Part shown: positions 42,260 through 52,720 of the stretch, piece after piece
Layout of the letters: every line of letters begins with the position of its first letter
Position numbering within the stretch: the first letter of the stretch is position 1
Source: Stenotrophomonas maltophilia
GTDB lineage: Bacteria; Pseudomonadota; Gammaproteobacteria; Xanthomonadales; Xanthomonadaceae
Reading direction: 5' to 3'
Assembly (NCBI GenBank): GCA_002363385.1
Contig: DEVL01000003.1
Coordinates: 773,160-837,159 of the forward strand
Length of the DNA: 64,000 nt
Notes under the pieces: model-generated
The model's database searches: none
The model's input: only the letters and a program-made list of their open reading frames with translations
What the model was told of the DNA's origin: nothing
Made by a program: the position numbers and the translations under genes

Positions 42260-43645
42260 TCAGTCCATGCCCAGCTTTTTCAGCTTGTAGCGCAACGCGC
42301 GGAAGGTAATGCCCAGCTGCGCGGCGGTGCGGGTCTTGTTCCAGCGGTTTTCTTCCAGTGCCTTCTGGATGGCGGTGCGCTCCATCTGTTCGATGTAGGA
42401 GGGCAGGGCGCCGCTGCCGGTGGGCAGGTCGATCACGGCCTCCTGCTGCGTGGTGGCCGCAGCGCTGGCACCGAAGCGCGGCGCGAGCTGCGGCAGACGC
42501 AGGTCGCTGGCACCGATACGGTCTTCCTCGGCCAAGGCCAACGCGCGCTCCAAAATGTTCTCCAGTTCGCGCACGTTGCCGGGGAAGTGGTACTGGGCCA
42601 GCGCGTCCAGCGCCGAGGGCGCCAGCAGCGGGGTCGGGCGGCCGTGGGTGCGGGCCAGCCGGGCCAGGATCGAGGCGGCCAGCGCGGGCAGGTCGCTGCG
42701 GCGCTCGCGCAGCGGCGGCACGCGCAGTTCGATCACGTTGATGCGGTAGTACAGGTCGTGGCGGAAGCGACCGTCTTCGACCAGCTCGCCCAGGTCCTTG
42801 TGGGTGGCCGAGAGGATGCGCACGTCCACCGGTACCTCGGTGGCAGCGCCAACCGGGCGGATGGATTTTTCCTGGATCGCGCGCAGCAGCTTGACCTGCA
42901 TCTGCAGGGGCAGCTCGGCCACTTCATCCAGGAACAGGGTGCCGCCATGCGCCGCCTGGAACAGGCCGGGCTTGTCGGCGTGGGCGCCACTGAAGCTGCC
43001 CTTCTTGTGGCCGAAGAACTCGCTCTCCATCAGCTCGGACGGGATCGCGCCGCAGTTGACCGGCACGAAGGCGCCGGGCGCGCGGGCGCTCTGGGCGTGG
43101 ATGGTGCGCGCGACCAGCTCCTTGCCGACGCCGGATTCGCCCAGAATGTAGACCGGGGCCTGGCTGCGCGCGACCTTGGCAATGGTGGCGCGCAGCACGT
43201 CCATCGAGGGCGAATCGCCCAGCAGGCGCGCGGCCTGCTCCGGGGCCAGTGGCGCCGGGGCGGCACGCTCGGTGTTGTTGAGTTCCAGCGCGTGTTTGAC
43301 CAGGCCGCGCAGCACCGAGATGTCGACCGGCTTGCTGACGAAATCGAACGCGCCGGCCTTCAGGGCTTCCACCGCCAGGTCCATGCTGCCGAACGCAGTG
43401 ATCATCGCCACCGGGGTGCGCGGGTAGTGCTGCGCGATCTCGGTGACCAGTTCGATGCCGTTGCCGTCGGGCAACCGCATGTCGGTGATGCACAGGTCGT
43501 AGGGGTTGCTGGCGAGCAGCTCACGGGCTTCAGCGAGATTGGCCGCGGTGCTGATGCGCAGGCCCATCCGGCCCAGGGTCAGTACCAGCAGTTCGCGGAT
43601 GTCGCGTTCGTCGTCGACGACGAGGGCGCTGCGGGTGTCATTCAT
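42260..43645 (-). CDS. pilR: Sigma-54-dependent response regulator PilR
   Basis: NtrC-type activator of 461 residues that turns on the pilin gene with sigma-54 RNA polymerase. The receiver domain has D55 in LCITDMRLPD. The AAA+ domain has Walker A GESGVGKE (169-176), Walker B GGTLFLDEV and the arginine-finger region FRHDLYYRINVIELRVPPLRER. The C-terminal Fis-type HTH is NKTRTAAQLGITFRALRYKLKKLG. The sigma-54 contact loop reads GSFSGA (216-221) where many relatives have GAFTGA or GSFTGA. The partner kinase PilS lies 72 bp upstream and a matching pilA promoter is at 39815. Confidence 0.95.
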   Translation of the reverse strand: MNDTRSALVVDDERDIRELLVLTLGRMGLRISTAANLAEARELLASNPYDLCITDMRLPDGNGIELVTEIAQHYPRTPVAMITAFGSMDLAVEALKAGAFDFVSKPVDISVLRGLVKHALELNNTERAAPAPLAPEQAARLLGDSPSMDVLRATIAKVARSQAPVYILGESGVGKELVARTIHAQSARAPGAFVPVNCGAIPSELMESEFFGHKKGSFSGAHADKPGLFQAAHGGTLFLDEVAELPLQMQVKLLRAIQEKSIRPVGAATEVPVDVRILSATHKDLGELVEDGRFRHDLYYRINVIELRVPPLRERRSDLPALAASILARLARTHGRPTPLLAPSALDALAQYHFPGNVRELENILERALALAEEDRIGASDLRLPQLAPRFGASAAATTQQEAVIDLPTGSGALPSYIEQMERTAIQKALEENRWNKTRTAAQLGITFRALRYKLKKLGMD

Positions 43646-43717
43646 AAGGAAGGAAGATAGCCGAGGGCGGTCGTTGGCGACAAATGTTTGACGGTGGCAG
43701 GCGGGTGTGTGCGTGGC

Positions 43718-45331
43718 TCATCCGGACATCATCGTGTGCGGGCCGGCCAGGATCAGCCGGAAGCAGGCGCCGCCGGCCGGCACCGAGACGTACTCCAGCC
43801 GGGCCTGGTTGGCGCGGCACAGCTCACGGGCGATATACAGCCCCAGCCCGGTCCCGTGCTCGGAGGTGGTGAAGAAGGGGCGGAACAACTGGCTGGCCAC
43901 GGTCTCGGGAATGCCCGGGCCACGGTCCATCACATCGATGATGGCGATGCGGTCCTGGCGCGACACGCGCAGCCGCACGCGCGCGGGTTCTTCGGCCACG
44001 CGGCCGTACTTGAGCGCGTTGTGGACCAGCACGGTCAGAATCTGGTGCAGGTGGCGCGGGTCCACCAGGGCATGCACGGAGGTCTCGCTGATGATCGGCT
44101 CCACGCTGTCGGTTTCCAGCGACAGGCCCTGCTTGTACTCCAGCACGAAGCGGCGCACGAAGGCGGCCAGGTCCACGTTCTCCGGGTTGGCGCGCTCGCG
44201 CCGCGCCAGGCCGAGCACGCTTTCCACGATGCCGTTGGTGCGCTGGCACTGCTGGCCGATGATCTGCAGCAGGCGGCGGTCGGTATCGCCGAGGTCGGTG
44301 GACTCTTCCAGCAGCTGGGCCGCGTAGTTGATCGCCGCCAGCGGGTTGCGGATCTCATGGGCAAGGCTGGCCGAGAAGCGGCCCATCGCCGAGAGGGTGA
44401 GCGATTCGGCGCGGCGCGAGACCACCGTGGAATCATCCAGGAACACCAGGGTCAGGTCGCTGCCGGCCAGCAGGCGGGCGAAGCGCGGCTGCACCTCGGG
44501 CTGGTCCGGCGAGAGCTGCAGGGGCAGTTCTTCGTTGGTCCAGCCGTTGCGCCAGCGTTGCAGGCGGCGGCTGAGCTCCGGTGAGGCGCTGCCCAGCTCC
44601 AGGCGGCCGCTGCCACTGTTGCCGTCGGCATCGCCGAGCAGGGTGGAGGCCGCTTCGTTGGCCAGCGTGATGCGGTTGGCGCCATCGACCACGATCACCC
44701 CGGTGCGCATGCGCCGGATGATCAGTTCGTTGATCTGGAACAGGTTGGCCACTTCATCGCCGCGCTGGTTGGCCAACTGTTGGTTCATGCGGGCGCGGTT
44801 GCCGACCTGGTAACTGATGAAGGCGATGGCCAGGTAGCTGGTGACGAACATCGCCAGCTCGGCCAGGGTGCGGGTGGGATCACCGCCTTCGACCAGCTTC
44901 CACAGGTATTCGCCGGCCGTGGCGAGGCTGGCCGCGACCGCCAGGCCCAGCCCCATGCTCAGCGGCAGCAGGGTCGCGGCGGCGGCGATGTTGAACAGCA
45001 GCGACATCGAGATGCCCGCGCTGGCACCGGGCAGGGCATGCGCCAGCAGGGTCGCGGCGATGATGTCGGCGGCCACGCTCCACACCACGATGGTGCGCAG
45101 CCAACGCTCGTTGCGGCCGAACAGCAGCACCAGCAGGGCGACGACCAGGTAGGCAATGACCACGATGGTGGCCAGGCGCGGATGCTCGGCCGAGCCCACC
45201 AGGCTGCTGAGCGGGCTGAACAGCAAGGCGGCGATGACCGAGGCCATCAGCAGGCGATACAGCGCGAAGAAATACAGCTCGCGCCGCGGAATCGATTCGA
45301 TGCGGTCGATCAATGAAGCACTGGGTGACAC
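43718..45331 (-). CDS. pilS: Sensor histidine kinase PilS
   Basis: A 537-residue membrane kinase. Its N-terminal part holds about six transmembrane helices with little periplasmic sequence. A PAS-like domain (INELIIRRMRTGVIVVDGAN) follows. The HisKA box is GRFSASLAHEIRNPLAAINYAAQLL, and the ATPase domain has VLVHNALKYGR, DVMDRGPGI and GTGLGLYIARELC. In Pseudomonas PilS monitors PilA in the inner membrane and controls PilR. It is transcribed before pilR and divergently from sucC. Confidence 0.94.
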   Translation of the reverse strand: MSPSASLIDRIESIPRRELYFFALYRLLMASVIAALLFSPLSSLVGSAEHPRLATIVVIAYLVVALLVLLFGRNERWLRTIVVWSVAADIIAATLLAHALPGASAGISMSLLFNIAAAATLLPLSMGLGLAVAASLATAGEYLWKLVEGGDPTRTLAELAMFVTSYLAIAFISYQVGNRARMNQQLANQRGDEVANLFQINELIIRRMRTGVIVVDGANRITLANEAASTLLGDADGNSGSGRLELGSASPELSRRLQRWRNGWTNEELPLQLSPDQPEVQPRFARLLAGSDLTLVFLDDSTVVSRRAESLTLSAMGRFSASLAHEIRNPLAAINYAAQLLEESTDLGDTDRRLLQIIGQQCQRTNGIVESVLGLARRERANPENVDLAAFVRRFVLEYKQGLSLETDSVEPIISETSVHALVDPRHLHQILTVLVHNALKYGRVAEEPARVRLRVSRQDRIAIIDVMDRGPGIPETVASQLFRPFFTTSEHGTGLGLYIARELCRANQARLEYVSVPAGGACFRLILAGPHTMMSG

Positions 45332-45550
45332 GCCGGAACTCCCCTTCTGGCACGCGGGCAGTGTAGGGCGTCCGGCCCGCTTTGGGGGCGCAGGCCCGCC
45401 GTGGTGGTGTGAAGGCCGGGCCGTGCGCCGGGGCGGGAAGGCTGCGCGGCCCCGCCATGGGCGGCCGGGGGAGTGGTTTGCGGCACCGCCCGCAACTGCC
45501 TGAAATTGCGCCGGAAACGGCCCCGGGCGGGTGTCTTGGGACTGACTTCT

Positions 45551-45579
45551 TTGCGCGCGCGCGCCGGGTCGTCCACAAT
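45551..45579 (+). promoter_or_regulatory. Candidate sigma-70 promoter for sucCD
   Basis: TTGCGC (45551-45556) and CACAAT (45574-45579) are 17 bp apart in the 332-bp pilS-sucC spacer, which otherwise holds no gene. It would start transcription about 75-80 bp before sucC. Confidence 0.45.
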
Positions 45580-45663
45580 AGTGGGCCCGCCGCGGTCCTT
45601 ACCGGCGCCCCCGTGAGGGAGCCTTGGAGATGCGTGCGGTCGTTCCTATTCCCACGGTGACGC

Positions 45664-46833
<1,170 letters not shown>

Positions 46834-46854
46834 TCCGACACCGAAGGAAATCCA

Positions 46855-47730
46855 ATGTCCGTTTTGATTAACAAGAACACCAAGGTGATCGTGCAGGGCT
46901 TCACCGGCCAGCAGGGCACCTTCCACGCCACTCAGATGATCGAGTACGGCACCCAGGTTGTTGGCGGCGTGACCCCCGGCAAGGGCGGCACCACCCACAT
47001 CGATCTGCCGGTCTTCAACACCGTTGCCGACGCCGTGCAGAGCACCGGCGCCAACGCGTCGGTCATCTACGTGCCGCCGCCGTACGCGGCTGATGCGATC
47101 CTGGAAGCGGCTGCGGCCGGCATCCAGGTCATCGTGTGCATCACCGAAGGCATTCCGGTGCTGGACATGCTGCGCGTCAAGAACGTGCTGACCCGCTCGC
47201 ATCCGGACACCGTGCTGATCGGGCCGAACTGCCCCGGCGTGATCACCCCGGGCGAGTGCAAGATCGGCATCATGCCGGGCCACATCCACAAGCCGGGCAA
47301 GATCGGCATCGTGTCGCGCTCGGGCACCCTGACCTATGAAGCGGTCAAGCAGACCACGGAAGTCGGCCTGGGCCAGTCCACCTGCATCGGCATCGGTGGT
47401 GACCCGATCAACGGCCTGAACTTCGTCGACTGCCTGAAGCTGTTCAACGAAGATCCGCAGACCGAAGGCATCATCATGGTCGGCGAAATCGGCGGCGACG
47501 CTGAAGAAGCCGGCGCTGAGTACATCAAGAACCACGTGAAGAAGCCGGTCGTCGGCTTCATCGCGGGCGCCTCGGCTCCGGCCGGCAAGCGCATGGGCCA
47601 CGCCGGTGCGATCGCATCGGGCGGCAAGGGCACCGCCGAAGGCAAGTTCGCCGCCATGGAAGCTGCCGGTGTTGTCACCGTCCGCTCGCCGGGCGACCTG
47701 GGCGCTGCCATCGCCAAGCTGGTCAAGTAA
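46855..47730 (+). CDS. sucD: Succinyl-CoA synthetase alpha subunit
   Basis: CoA-binding and phosphohistidine-carrying subunit (291 residues). Seen are the opening INKNTKVIVQGFTGQQGTFH, the CoA site VIYVPPPYAADAI, CITEGIPVLDML, GPNCPGVI, and the active-site histidine in KRMGHAGAIASGGKGTA. It forms an operon with sucC and is closed by a strong terminator. Confidence 0.98.
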   Translation: MSVLINKNTKVIVQGFTGQQGTFHATQMIEYGTQVVGGVTPGKGGTTHIDLPVFNTVADAVQSTGANASVIYVPPPYAADAILEAAAAGIQVIVCITEGIPVLDMLRVKNVLTRSHPDTVLIGPNCPGVITPGECKIGIMPGHIHKPGKIGIVSRSGTLTYEAVKQTTEVGLGQSTCIGIGGDPINGLNFVDCLKLFNEDPQTEGIIMVGEIGGDAEEAGAEYIKNHVKKPVVGFIAGASAPAGKRMGHAGAIASGGKGTAEGKFAAMEAAGVVTVRSPGDLGAAIAKLVK

Positions 47731-47752
47731 TCGACCTGCTCGCGTGATGTAA

Positions 47753-47785
47753 AGAAGGCCGCCTCCGGGCGGCCTTCTGCTTTTC
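47753..47785 (+). terminator. Intrinsic terminator after sucCD
   Basis: AGAAGGCCGCC (47753-47763) pairs with 47768-47778; the tail is GCTTTTC. Confidence 0.88.
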
Positions 47786-47827
47786 AGGCACTACAATGAG
47801 CGTATTGCAACCACAGGCTGGACCCCC

Positions 47828-49462
47828 ATGACGTCGCTCCGCATTGCCCTGGCGCAGTTTGATTTTCCGGTTGGCGCGGTGGCGCAGAACACCGACAACA
47901 TCATCGCGATGATCGCCGAGGCGCGCGATGAATACGGTGCCGAGCTGGTGGTGTTTCCGGAGCTGGCGATCAGCGGCTATCCGCCGGAGGATCTGCTGCT
48001 GCGCCCGGGCTTCCTGTACGACTGCCAGCAGGCGCTGGAGCGCATCGCAGCGGCCACCACCGGCATCGCCGCCGTGGTCGGTTGGCCACAGGCCGCCGGT
48101 GCGGTGGTCTACAACGCGGCCAGCGTGCTGCGCGATGGCAAGGTCGAACACACCTACCGCAAGCGCGAGCTGCCCAATTACGCGGTGTTCGATGAGCGCC
48201 GTTACTTCGATGTCGATCCGGACGGTGGCAGCTGCGTGTTCGAGATGAAGGGCGTGCCGGTCGGCGTGCTGGTCTGCGAGGACCTGTGGTTCGCCGAGCC
48301 GCTGGCCGATACCGTGCGTGCCGGCGCGCAGCTGGTGATCGTGCCCAATGCCTCCCCGTACGAGCGTGGCAAGCATGCCCAGCGCGATGCGCTGTTGGCC
48401 GAGCGTACCCGTGAGAGCGGGGCGGCGATCGCCTACCTCAATGTGGTGGGCGGCCAGGACGCATTGGTGTTCGATGGCGCCTCGGTCGTCGCTGACGGCG
48501 ACGGTACGGTGCATCCGGCCGCGGCGGCCTTCACCGACCAGTGGCTGGTGGTGGATTACGACGCCGGTGCGCGCCGCTTCCTGCCGCGCGAGTGGATGGA
48601 CGACGGCGATGAGAGCATGGATGCGCTGGCCTGGCGCGCGGTGACCCGCGGGATTCAGGATTACTGCCGCAAGAACGGTTTCAAGAAGGTCTGGCTCGGC
48701 CTGTCCGGCGGCATCGATTCGGCCCTGGTGCTGGCGATGGCGGTGGATGCGCTGGGCGCAGCCAACGTCACCGCGGTACGGCTGCCGTCGCGCTACACGG
48801 CGGACATGTCCAACGATCTGGCGGCCGAGCAGTGCCGCGCGCTGGGCGTGAAGCTGGAGGCGGTCTCGATCGAGCCGGTGTTCGAGGGCCTGATGGCTGC
48901 GCTGGGCCCGATGTTCGAGGGGCAGGCAGCCGATGTGACCGAAGAGAACCTGCAGTCGCGCAGCCGGGGTGTGATCCTGATGGCACTGTCCAACAAGTTC
49001 GGCGGGCTGCTGCTGACCACCGGCAACAAGAGCGAGTACGCGGTGGGCTACGCCACCATCTATGGCGACATGTGCGGCGGCTACGCCCCGCTCAAGGACC
49101 TGTACAAGACGGAGGTGTTCGGCCTCTCCAAGTGGCGCAATACCGTGGGCGGCGCCCCGGTGATCCCGCCGGCGGTGATTTCCCGCCCGCCCTCGGCCGA
49201 ACTGCGCGCCAACCAGACTGACCAGGACTCGCTGCCCGCTTATGACGTGCTGGACGGCATCCTGTACCGCTATGTGGACCAGGAGCAGTCGCGCGAGGAG
49301 ATCGTGGCCGCCGGGTACGCCCCTGAGGTGGTGGACCGTGTGCTGCGCCTGGTGCGCACCAGCGAGTGGAAGCGCCATCAGGCTGCCCCGGGCCCGAAGG
49401 TCTCGCGCCGGGCGTTCGGGCGGGAGCGCAGGTACCCGATCAGCAATGGGTACAAGGGGTAG
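47828..49462 (+). CDS. nadE: Glutamine-dependent NAD+ synthetase
   Basis: Amidates nicotinic acid adenine dinucleotide to NAD+ using ATP and glutamine. The 544-residue two-domain protein has an N-terminal nitrilase-type glutaminase with its catalytic triad visible (Glu in FPELAISGYPPEDLL, Lys in YRKRELPNYAVFDERRYF, Cys in VLVCEDLWF). The C-terminal synthetase has the PP-loop LGLSGGIDSALVLAMA, then LTTGNKSEYAVGYATIYGD and KDLYKTEVF. It lies between two terminators, so it is monocistronic. Confidence 0.96.
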   Translation: MTSLRIALAQFDFPVGAVAQNTDNIIAMIAEARDEYGAELVVFPELAISGYPPEDLLLRPGFLYDCQQALERIAAATTGIAAVVGWPQAAGAVVYNAASVLRDGKVEHTYRKRELPNYAVFDERRYFDVDPDGGSCVFEMKGVPVGVLVCEDLWFAEPLADTVRAGAQLVIVPNASPYERGKHAQRDALLAERTRESGAAIAYLNVVGGQDALVFDGASVVADGDGTVHPAAAAFTDQWLVVDYDAGARRFLPREWMDDGDESMDALAWRAVTRGIQDYCRKNGFKKVWLGLSGGIDSALVLAMAVDALGAANVTAVRLPSRYTADMSNDLAAEQCRALGVKLEAVSIEPVFEGLMAALGPMFEGQAADVTEENLQSRSRGVILMALSNKFGGLLLTTGNKSEYAVGYATIYGDMCGGYAPLKDLYKTEVFGLSKWRNTVGGAPVIPPAVISRPPSAELRANQTDQDSLPAYDVLDGILYRYVDQEQSREEIVAAGYAPEVVDRVLRLVRTSEWKRHQAAPGPKVSRRAFGRERRYPISNGYKG

Positions 49463-49483
49463 GCGTCGGGCGCTACCGTAATA

Positions 49484-49510
49484 AAAAAGGCCCCTTTCGG
49501 GGCCTTTTTC
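49484..49510. terminator. Bidirectional terminator between nadE and bamD
   Basis: AAAAAGGCCCC (49484-49494) pairs with GGGGCCTTTTT (49499-49509), giving A and T runs for both convergent genes. Confidence 0.92.
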
Positions 49511-49511
49511 A

Positions 49512-50396
49512 TTACTTGCGGTTCATCGTGGCGTTGCGTTCACCGGTACTGGCGGACTTCTCGCCGGCAAACGGGTTCAGCTTGCGCACCATCCACGGGT
49601 ACTTCGGCCACTTGCCCTGCAGCCACGGGTGGTCGGGCTGGTTCAGCTCGAGCACGCGGCGGGCATCGTCGGCCAGGGTCTTGTTGCCCAGGTGGGTGTA
49701 GGCCTCGCCCAGGGCGGCCACGGCGTCGTACTGGAACGCGCTCTGCGGGTAGTTCTCCAGCAGGAAGTTGGCGCGGCCAGCGGCCGAGACGTACGCCTCG
49801 CGGCGCAGGTAGTACAGGGCGTTGTCCAGCTCGTACTGGGCGAACACGTCGCGCAGGGCGATCATCCGCTGGCGCGCATCGGCGGCGTAGCGGCTGTTGG
49901 GGTAGCGCTCGGTGACGATGGTGAAGTCGGCATAGGCCTGGCGCGGGCTCGACAGGTCACGGCGGCTCGGGTCCAGCGACCAGACGCGGCGCAGGAAGAC
50001 CGTGTCGCGATTGCCATTGGCCAGGCCGCGCAGGTAGTACATGTAGGCGATGTTGCGGTGGGTCGGGTAGGTACGGATGAAGCGGTCCACGCTGGACACC
50101 GCGTCATCGTGCTTGCCGGCCTTGTACTGCGCGTAGGCGCTTTCGATCATCGCCTGTTCGGTGTACGGGCCATACGGGTATTGGGCCACCAGACGGCGGA
50201 AGCTGGCTTCGGCACCGCTCCAGTTCCCCCCTTCCATGAGCTTGTGGCTCTTCTCATAGAGGCTTTCGACCGGCAGACCTTCATCCGGATTCTTGCCCTT
50301 GGTACCGCGGTGGCAACCGGTGGCAACGAAGAGCAGCACCAGCATCAGGGCGGCGAGGCGGACGGGCGCGGACAGCATAACGGAGCGTCGGATCAT
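49512..50396 (-). CDS. bamD: Outer-membrane assembly lipoprotein BamD
   Basis: Essential lipoprotein of the BAM complex that inserts beta-barrel proteins into the outer membrane. The 294-residue precursor has a lipobox (LLFVATGCHRG) and TPR repeats beginning PVESLYEKSHKLMEGGNWSG and FRRLVAQYPYGPYTEQA. Family blocks such as DRFIRTYPTHRNIAYMYYLRGLA and YFTIV-like ADFTIVTERYPNSRYAADA also occur. ATG 50396 is used; ATG 50378 is also possible. It is divergent from rluD, the conserved bamD/rluD arrangement of gammaproteobacteria. Confidence 0.95.
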   Translation of the reverse strand: MIRRSVMLSAPVRLAALMLVLLFVATGCHRGTKGKNPDEGLPVESLYEKSHKLMEGGNWSGAEASFRRLVAQYPYGPYTEQAMIESAYAQYKAGKHDDAVSSVDRFIRTYPTHRNIAYMYYLRGLANGNRDTVFLRRVWSLDPSRRDLSSPRQAYADFTIVTERYPNSRYAADARQRMIALRDVFAQYELDNALYYLRREAYVSAAGRANFLLENYPQSAFQYDAVAALGEAYTHLGNKTLADDARRVLELNQPDHPWLQGKWPKYPWMVRKLNPFAGEKSASTGERNATMNRK

Positions 50397-50512
50397 GGGG
50401 TCAGGGCGGGACGCGGCTGGAATACGAAGGGTCGATGATAGCCTAGTGGCCTGTCCCGCGACTGAAACTGGTCGCCCGGACCCCAAAATTGTCCCTATTG
50501 CGGTGTTCCCCC

Positions 50513-51508
50513 ATGTCCGATACCCCTGCTGATTCCGATTCCCCCCGCCAGGCCATCGTGCCCGATACCGCCGCCGGCCGGCGTTTTGACGCGGTCCTGG
50601 CCGAGCTGTTCCCCGAGTTCTCCCGGTCCAAGCTGACCGAGTGGATCAAGTCCGGCGACGTCCTGCTGGACGGCGATACCGTGCGCGGGCGCGACCCGGT
50701 GCGCGGCGGCGAGGTGGCCAGCCTGCATGTCGTGCTCGACACCCAGACCCACGCCGAGCCGGAGGACATCCCGCTGGAGGTCCTGTACGAGGACGAGCAT
50801 GTATTCGTGATCAACAAGCCGGTCGGCCTAGTGGTCCACCCCGGCGCGGGCAACCCCACCGGCACCCTGGTCAACGCGCTGCTGTTCCGCGATCCGTCGC
50901 TGTCGGTGCTGCCGCGTGCGGGCATCGTGCACCGTCTGGACAAGGACACCAGCGGCGTGATGGTCATCGCCCGCACGATCCAGGCGCAGACCGCGCTGGT
51001 CGAGCAGTTGTCCGCGCGTGAAGTGCATCGCCAGTACCTGGCCGTGGTGGTCGGTGCGCTGGTCTCCGGCGGCACCGCCACCGCCGGTATCGACCGCCAC
51101 CCGCGCGACCGCATCCGCATGGCCGTGCGCGAAGACGGCAAGGAGGCGATCACCCATTACCGCCTGCGCGAGCGTTTCCGTGCGCACACCGCGCTGGAAT
51201 GCCGCCTGGAAACCGGGCGCACCCACCAGATCCGCGTACACATGGCGCACCTGCGGCATCCGATCATCGGCGATCAGCTGTATGGCGGCGCGCTGAAGCT
51301 GCCCAAGGGCGCCAGCGAGGAGCTGGTGGCCGAACTGCGCGGCTTCAAGCGCCAGGCGCTGCACGCTGAAACGCTGGAGTTCGTGCACCCGATCACGGGC
51401 GAGAAGATCACCAACAGCGCGCCGCCGCCGGCCGACATGCAGGCCCTGCTGCACGCCCTGCGCGAAGACAGCAAGCGCTTCGCCGAGCAGGAACGCAACC
51501 GCCGCTGA
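50513..51508 (+). CDS. rluD: 23S rRNA pseudouridine synthase RluD
   Basis: Isomerises uridines in 23S rRNA helix 69 (1911, 1915 and 1917 in E. coli). The 331-residue protein has an N-terminal S4 domain (RFDAVLAELFPEFSRSKLTEWI) and the RluA-type catalytic domain with INKPVGLVVHPGAGNPTGTL and the active aspartate in HRLDKDTSGVMVIA. The TGRTHQIRVHMAHLRHPIIGD motif follows. ATG 50513 is chosen by alignment sense; an upstream in-frame start at 50489 adds eight residues. The stop overlaps the pgeF start (TGATG). Confidence 0.95.
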   Translation: MSDTPADSDSPRQAIVPDTAAGRRFDAVLAELFPEFSRSKLTEWIKSGDVLLDGDTVRGRDPVRGGEVASLHVVLDTQTHAEPEDIPLEVLYEDEHVFVINKPVGLVVHPGAGNPTGTLVNALLFRDPSLSVLPRAGIVHRLDKDTSGVMVIARTIQAQTALVEQLSAREVHRQYLAVVVGALVSGGTATAGIDRHPRDRIRMAVREDGKEAITHYRLRERFRAHTALECRLETGRTHQIRVHMAHLRHPIIGDQLYGGALKLPKGASEELVAELRGFKRQALHAETLEFVHPITGEKITNSAPPPADMQALLHALREDSKRFAEQERNRR

Positions 51509-52287
51509 TGGACGCCACCGTGCCCGTGCTGCCAGCCGACTGGCAGGCCCCGAGCGGGGTCCATGCGCTGACCACCCTGCGCTTCGGCGCGGGCGGTTCG
51601 GTGGCGCCGTTCGATCAGTTCAACATGGGCAACCGCTACGCCGCCGACGGCGATGACCCGGCGCAGGTGCAGCGCAACCGCGATCTGCTCGTGCCCGGGC
51701 TGGGCCTGCCCTCGGCGCCGCATTGGCTGCGCCAGGTGCATGGCACCGGCGTGCGTCGCTTCACCGCGCCGCCGACGGCCATCGGCGTGGACGCTGAACC
51801 CACCGCCGATGCGGCGGTGACCTCGGTCCCGGGTGTGGTACTGGCCATCCTCACCGCTGACTGCCTGCCGGTGGTTCTCGCCGCGCGCGATGGCCGTGAG
51901 GTCGGCGCCGCCCATGCCGGCTGGCGTGGGCTGGCCGACGGCATGCTGGAGGCCACCGTGGCCGCCATGCAGACCCCGGCCGCGCAGCTGCAGGCATGGC
52001 TGGGCCCGGCGGCCGGGCCCGCGCTGTATGAGATCGGCGAGGACGTGTTCGAGGCCTTCGTCGAGCGCGACGAGGGCGCCGCCGCAGCCTTCGTGGCGAC
52101 CCGGCCGGGGCACTGGAAGATGGACCTGTACGCGCTGGCCCGCCGGCGCCTGCAGTCCGCAGGCCTGGACGCGGCACAGATCAGTGGCGGGCAGTACTGC
52201 ACCCTGGCGGATCCCCAGCGGTTCTACTCGCACCGGCGCGACCGCCGCACCGGGCGCATGGCGACCCTGGCGTGGATCGCGCCCTAA
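51508..52287 (+). CDS. pgeF: Peptidoglycan editing factor PgeF (YfiH/laccase-domain)
   Basis: A 259-residue DUF152 protein. In E. coli it removes wrongly added L-serine from UDP-MurNAc; relatives were called polyphenol oxidases and can also act on adenosine. The metal/active-site residues are seen in WLRQVHGTGV, LTADCLPVVLA, and AAHAGWRGLADGM. AWLGPAAGPALYEIGEDV and the late RFYSHRRDRRTGRMATLAWI are also typical. It overlaps rluD by one base and continues into the next small gene, a typical bamD/rluD/yfiH cluster. Confidence 0.93.
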   Translation: MDATVPVLPADWQAPSGVHALTTLRFGAGGSVAPFDQFNMGNRYAADGDDPAQVQRNRDLLVPGLGLPSAPHWLRQVHGTGVRRFTAPPTAIGVDAEPTADAAVTSVPGVVLAILTADCLPVVLAARDGREVGAAHAGWRGLADGMLEATVAAMQTPAAQLQAWLGPAAGPALYEIGEDVFEAFVERDEGAAAAFVATRPGHWKMDLYALARRRLQSAGLDAAQISGGQYCTLADPQRFYSHRRDRRTGRMATLAWIAP

Positions 52288-52301
52288 CCATAGGACAGGC
52301 G

Positions 52302-52709
52302 GTGAGTGGAGCGGCCGACGCGGTCATCGTCTTCGACGGCGTCTGCGCACTGTGCAGCCGATGGGTGCGGTTCCTGCTGCGCGTCGACACGCGCGGCCGC
52401 TATCGCTTCGCTGCGATGCAGGGCGTGCACGGACGCGCTTTGATGGAGGCGCACGGGCTGGATCCGGAGGATCCGTCCTCGTTCCTGCTGCTCGAGCAGG
52501 GGCGCGCATGGACGGACACCGATGCGATCCTCCGCGTGCTGACCGGGTTGGGCGGTGCATGGCGTGTAGTCGGCGTGCTGCGCTGGTTGCCCCGCGCCCT
52601 GCGTGACCGCGCGTATCGCGCGCTAGCGCGCAACCGGTATCGGTGGTTCGGTCGCCACGACACGTGTTTTCTACCGACTCCAGAGCAGGCGGCTCGGTTC
52701 CTGGACTAA
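52302..52709 (+). CDS. Thiol-disulfide oxidoreductase-like DCC-family protein (DUF393)
   Basis: A 135-residue protein of the DCC family, named for the Asp-x-x-Cys-x-x-Cys motif seen here as VFDGVCALCSRWVRFLL near the N-terminus. Later typical elements are RYRFAAMQG, SFLLLEQGRAWTDTDAILRVL and a basic C-terminal part. Members are presumed thioredoxin-fold redox proteins without a proven substrate. GTG 52302 has an AGGA site 6 bp upstream and is preferred to GTG 52272, which would overlap pgeF by 16 bp. It is probably co-transcribed with rluD-pgeF. Confidence 0.86.
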   Translation: MSGAADAVIVFDGVCALCSRWVRFLLRVDTRGRYRFAAMQGVHGRALMEAHGLDPEDPSSFLLLEQGRAWTDTDAILRVLTGLGGAWRVVGVLRWLPRALRDRAYRALARNRYRWFGRHDTCFLPTPEQAARFLD

Positions 52710-52720
52710 GAAGGGGCGCG

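Noticed and set aside
49455..49480. Another SMAG element after nadE.
   Set aside because: GTAG and CGCTAC-like ends are present, but the arms do not pair; only the downstream terminator is convincing.
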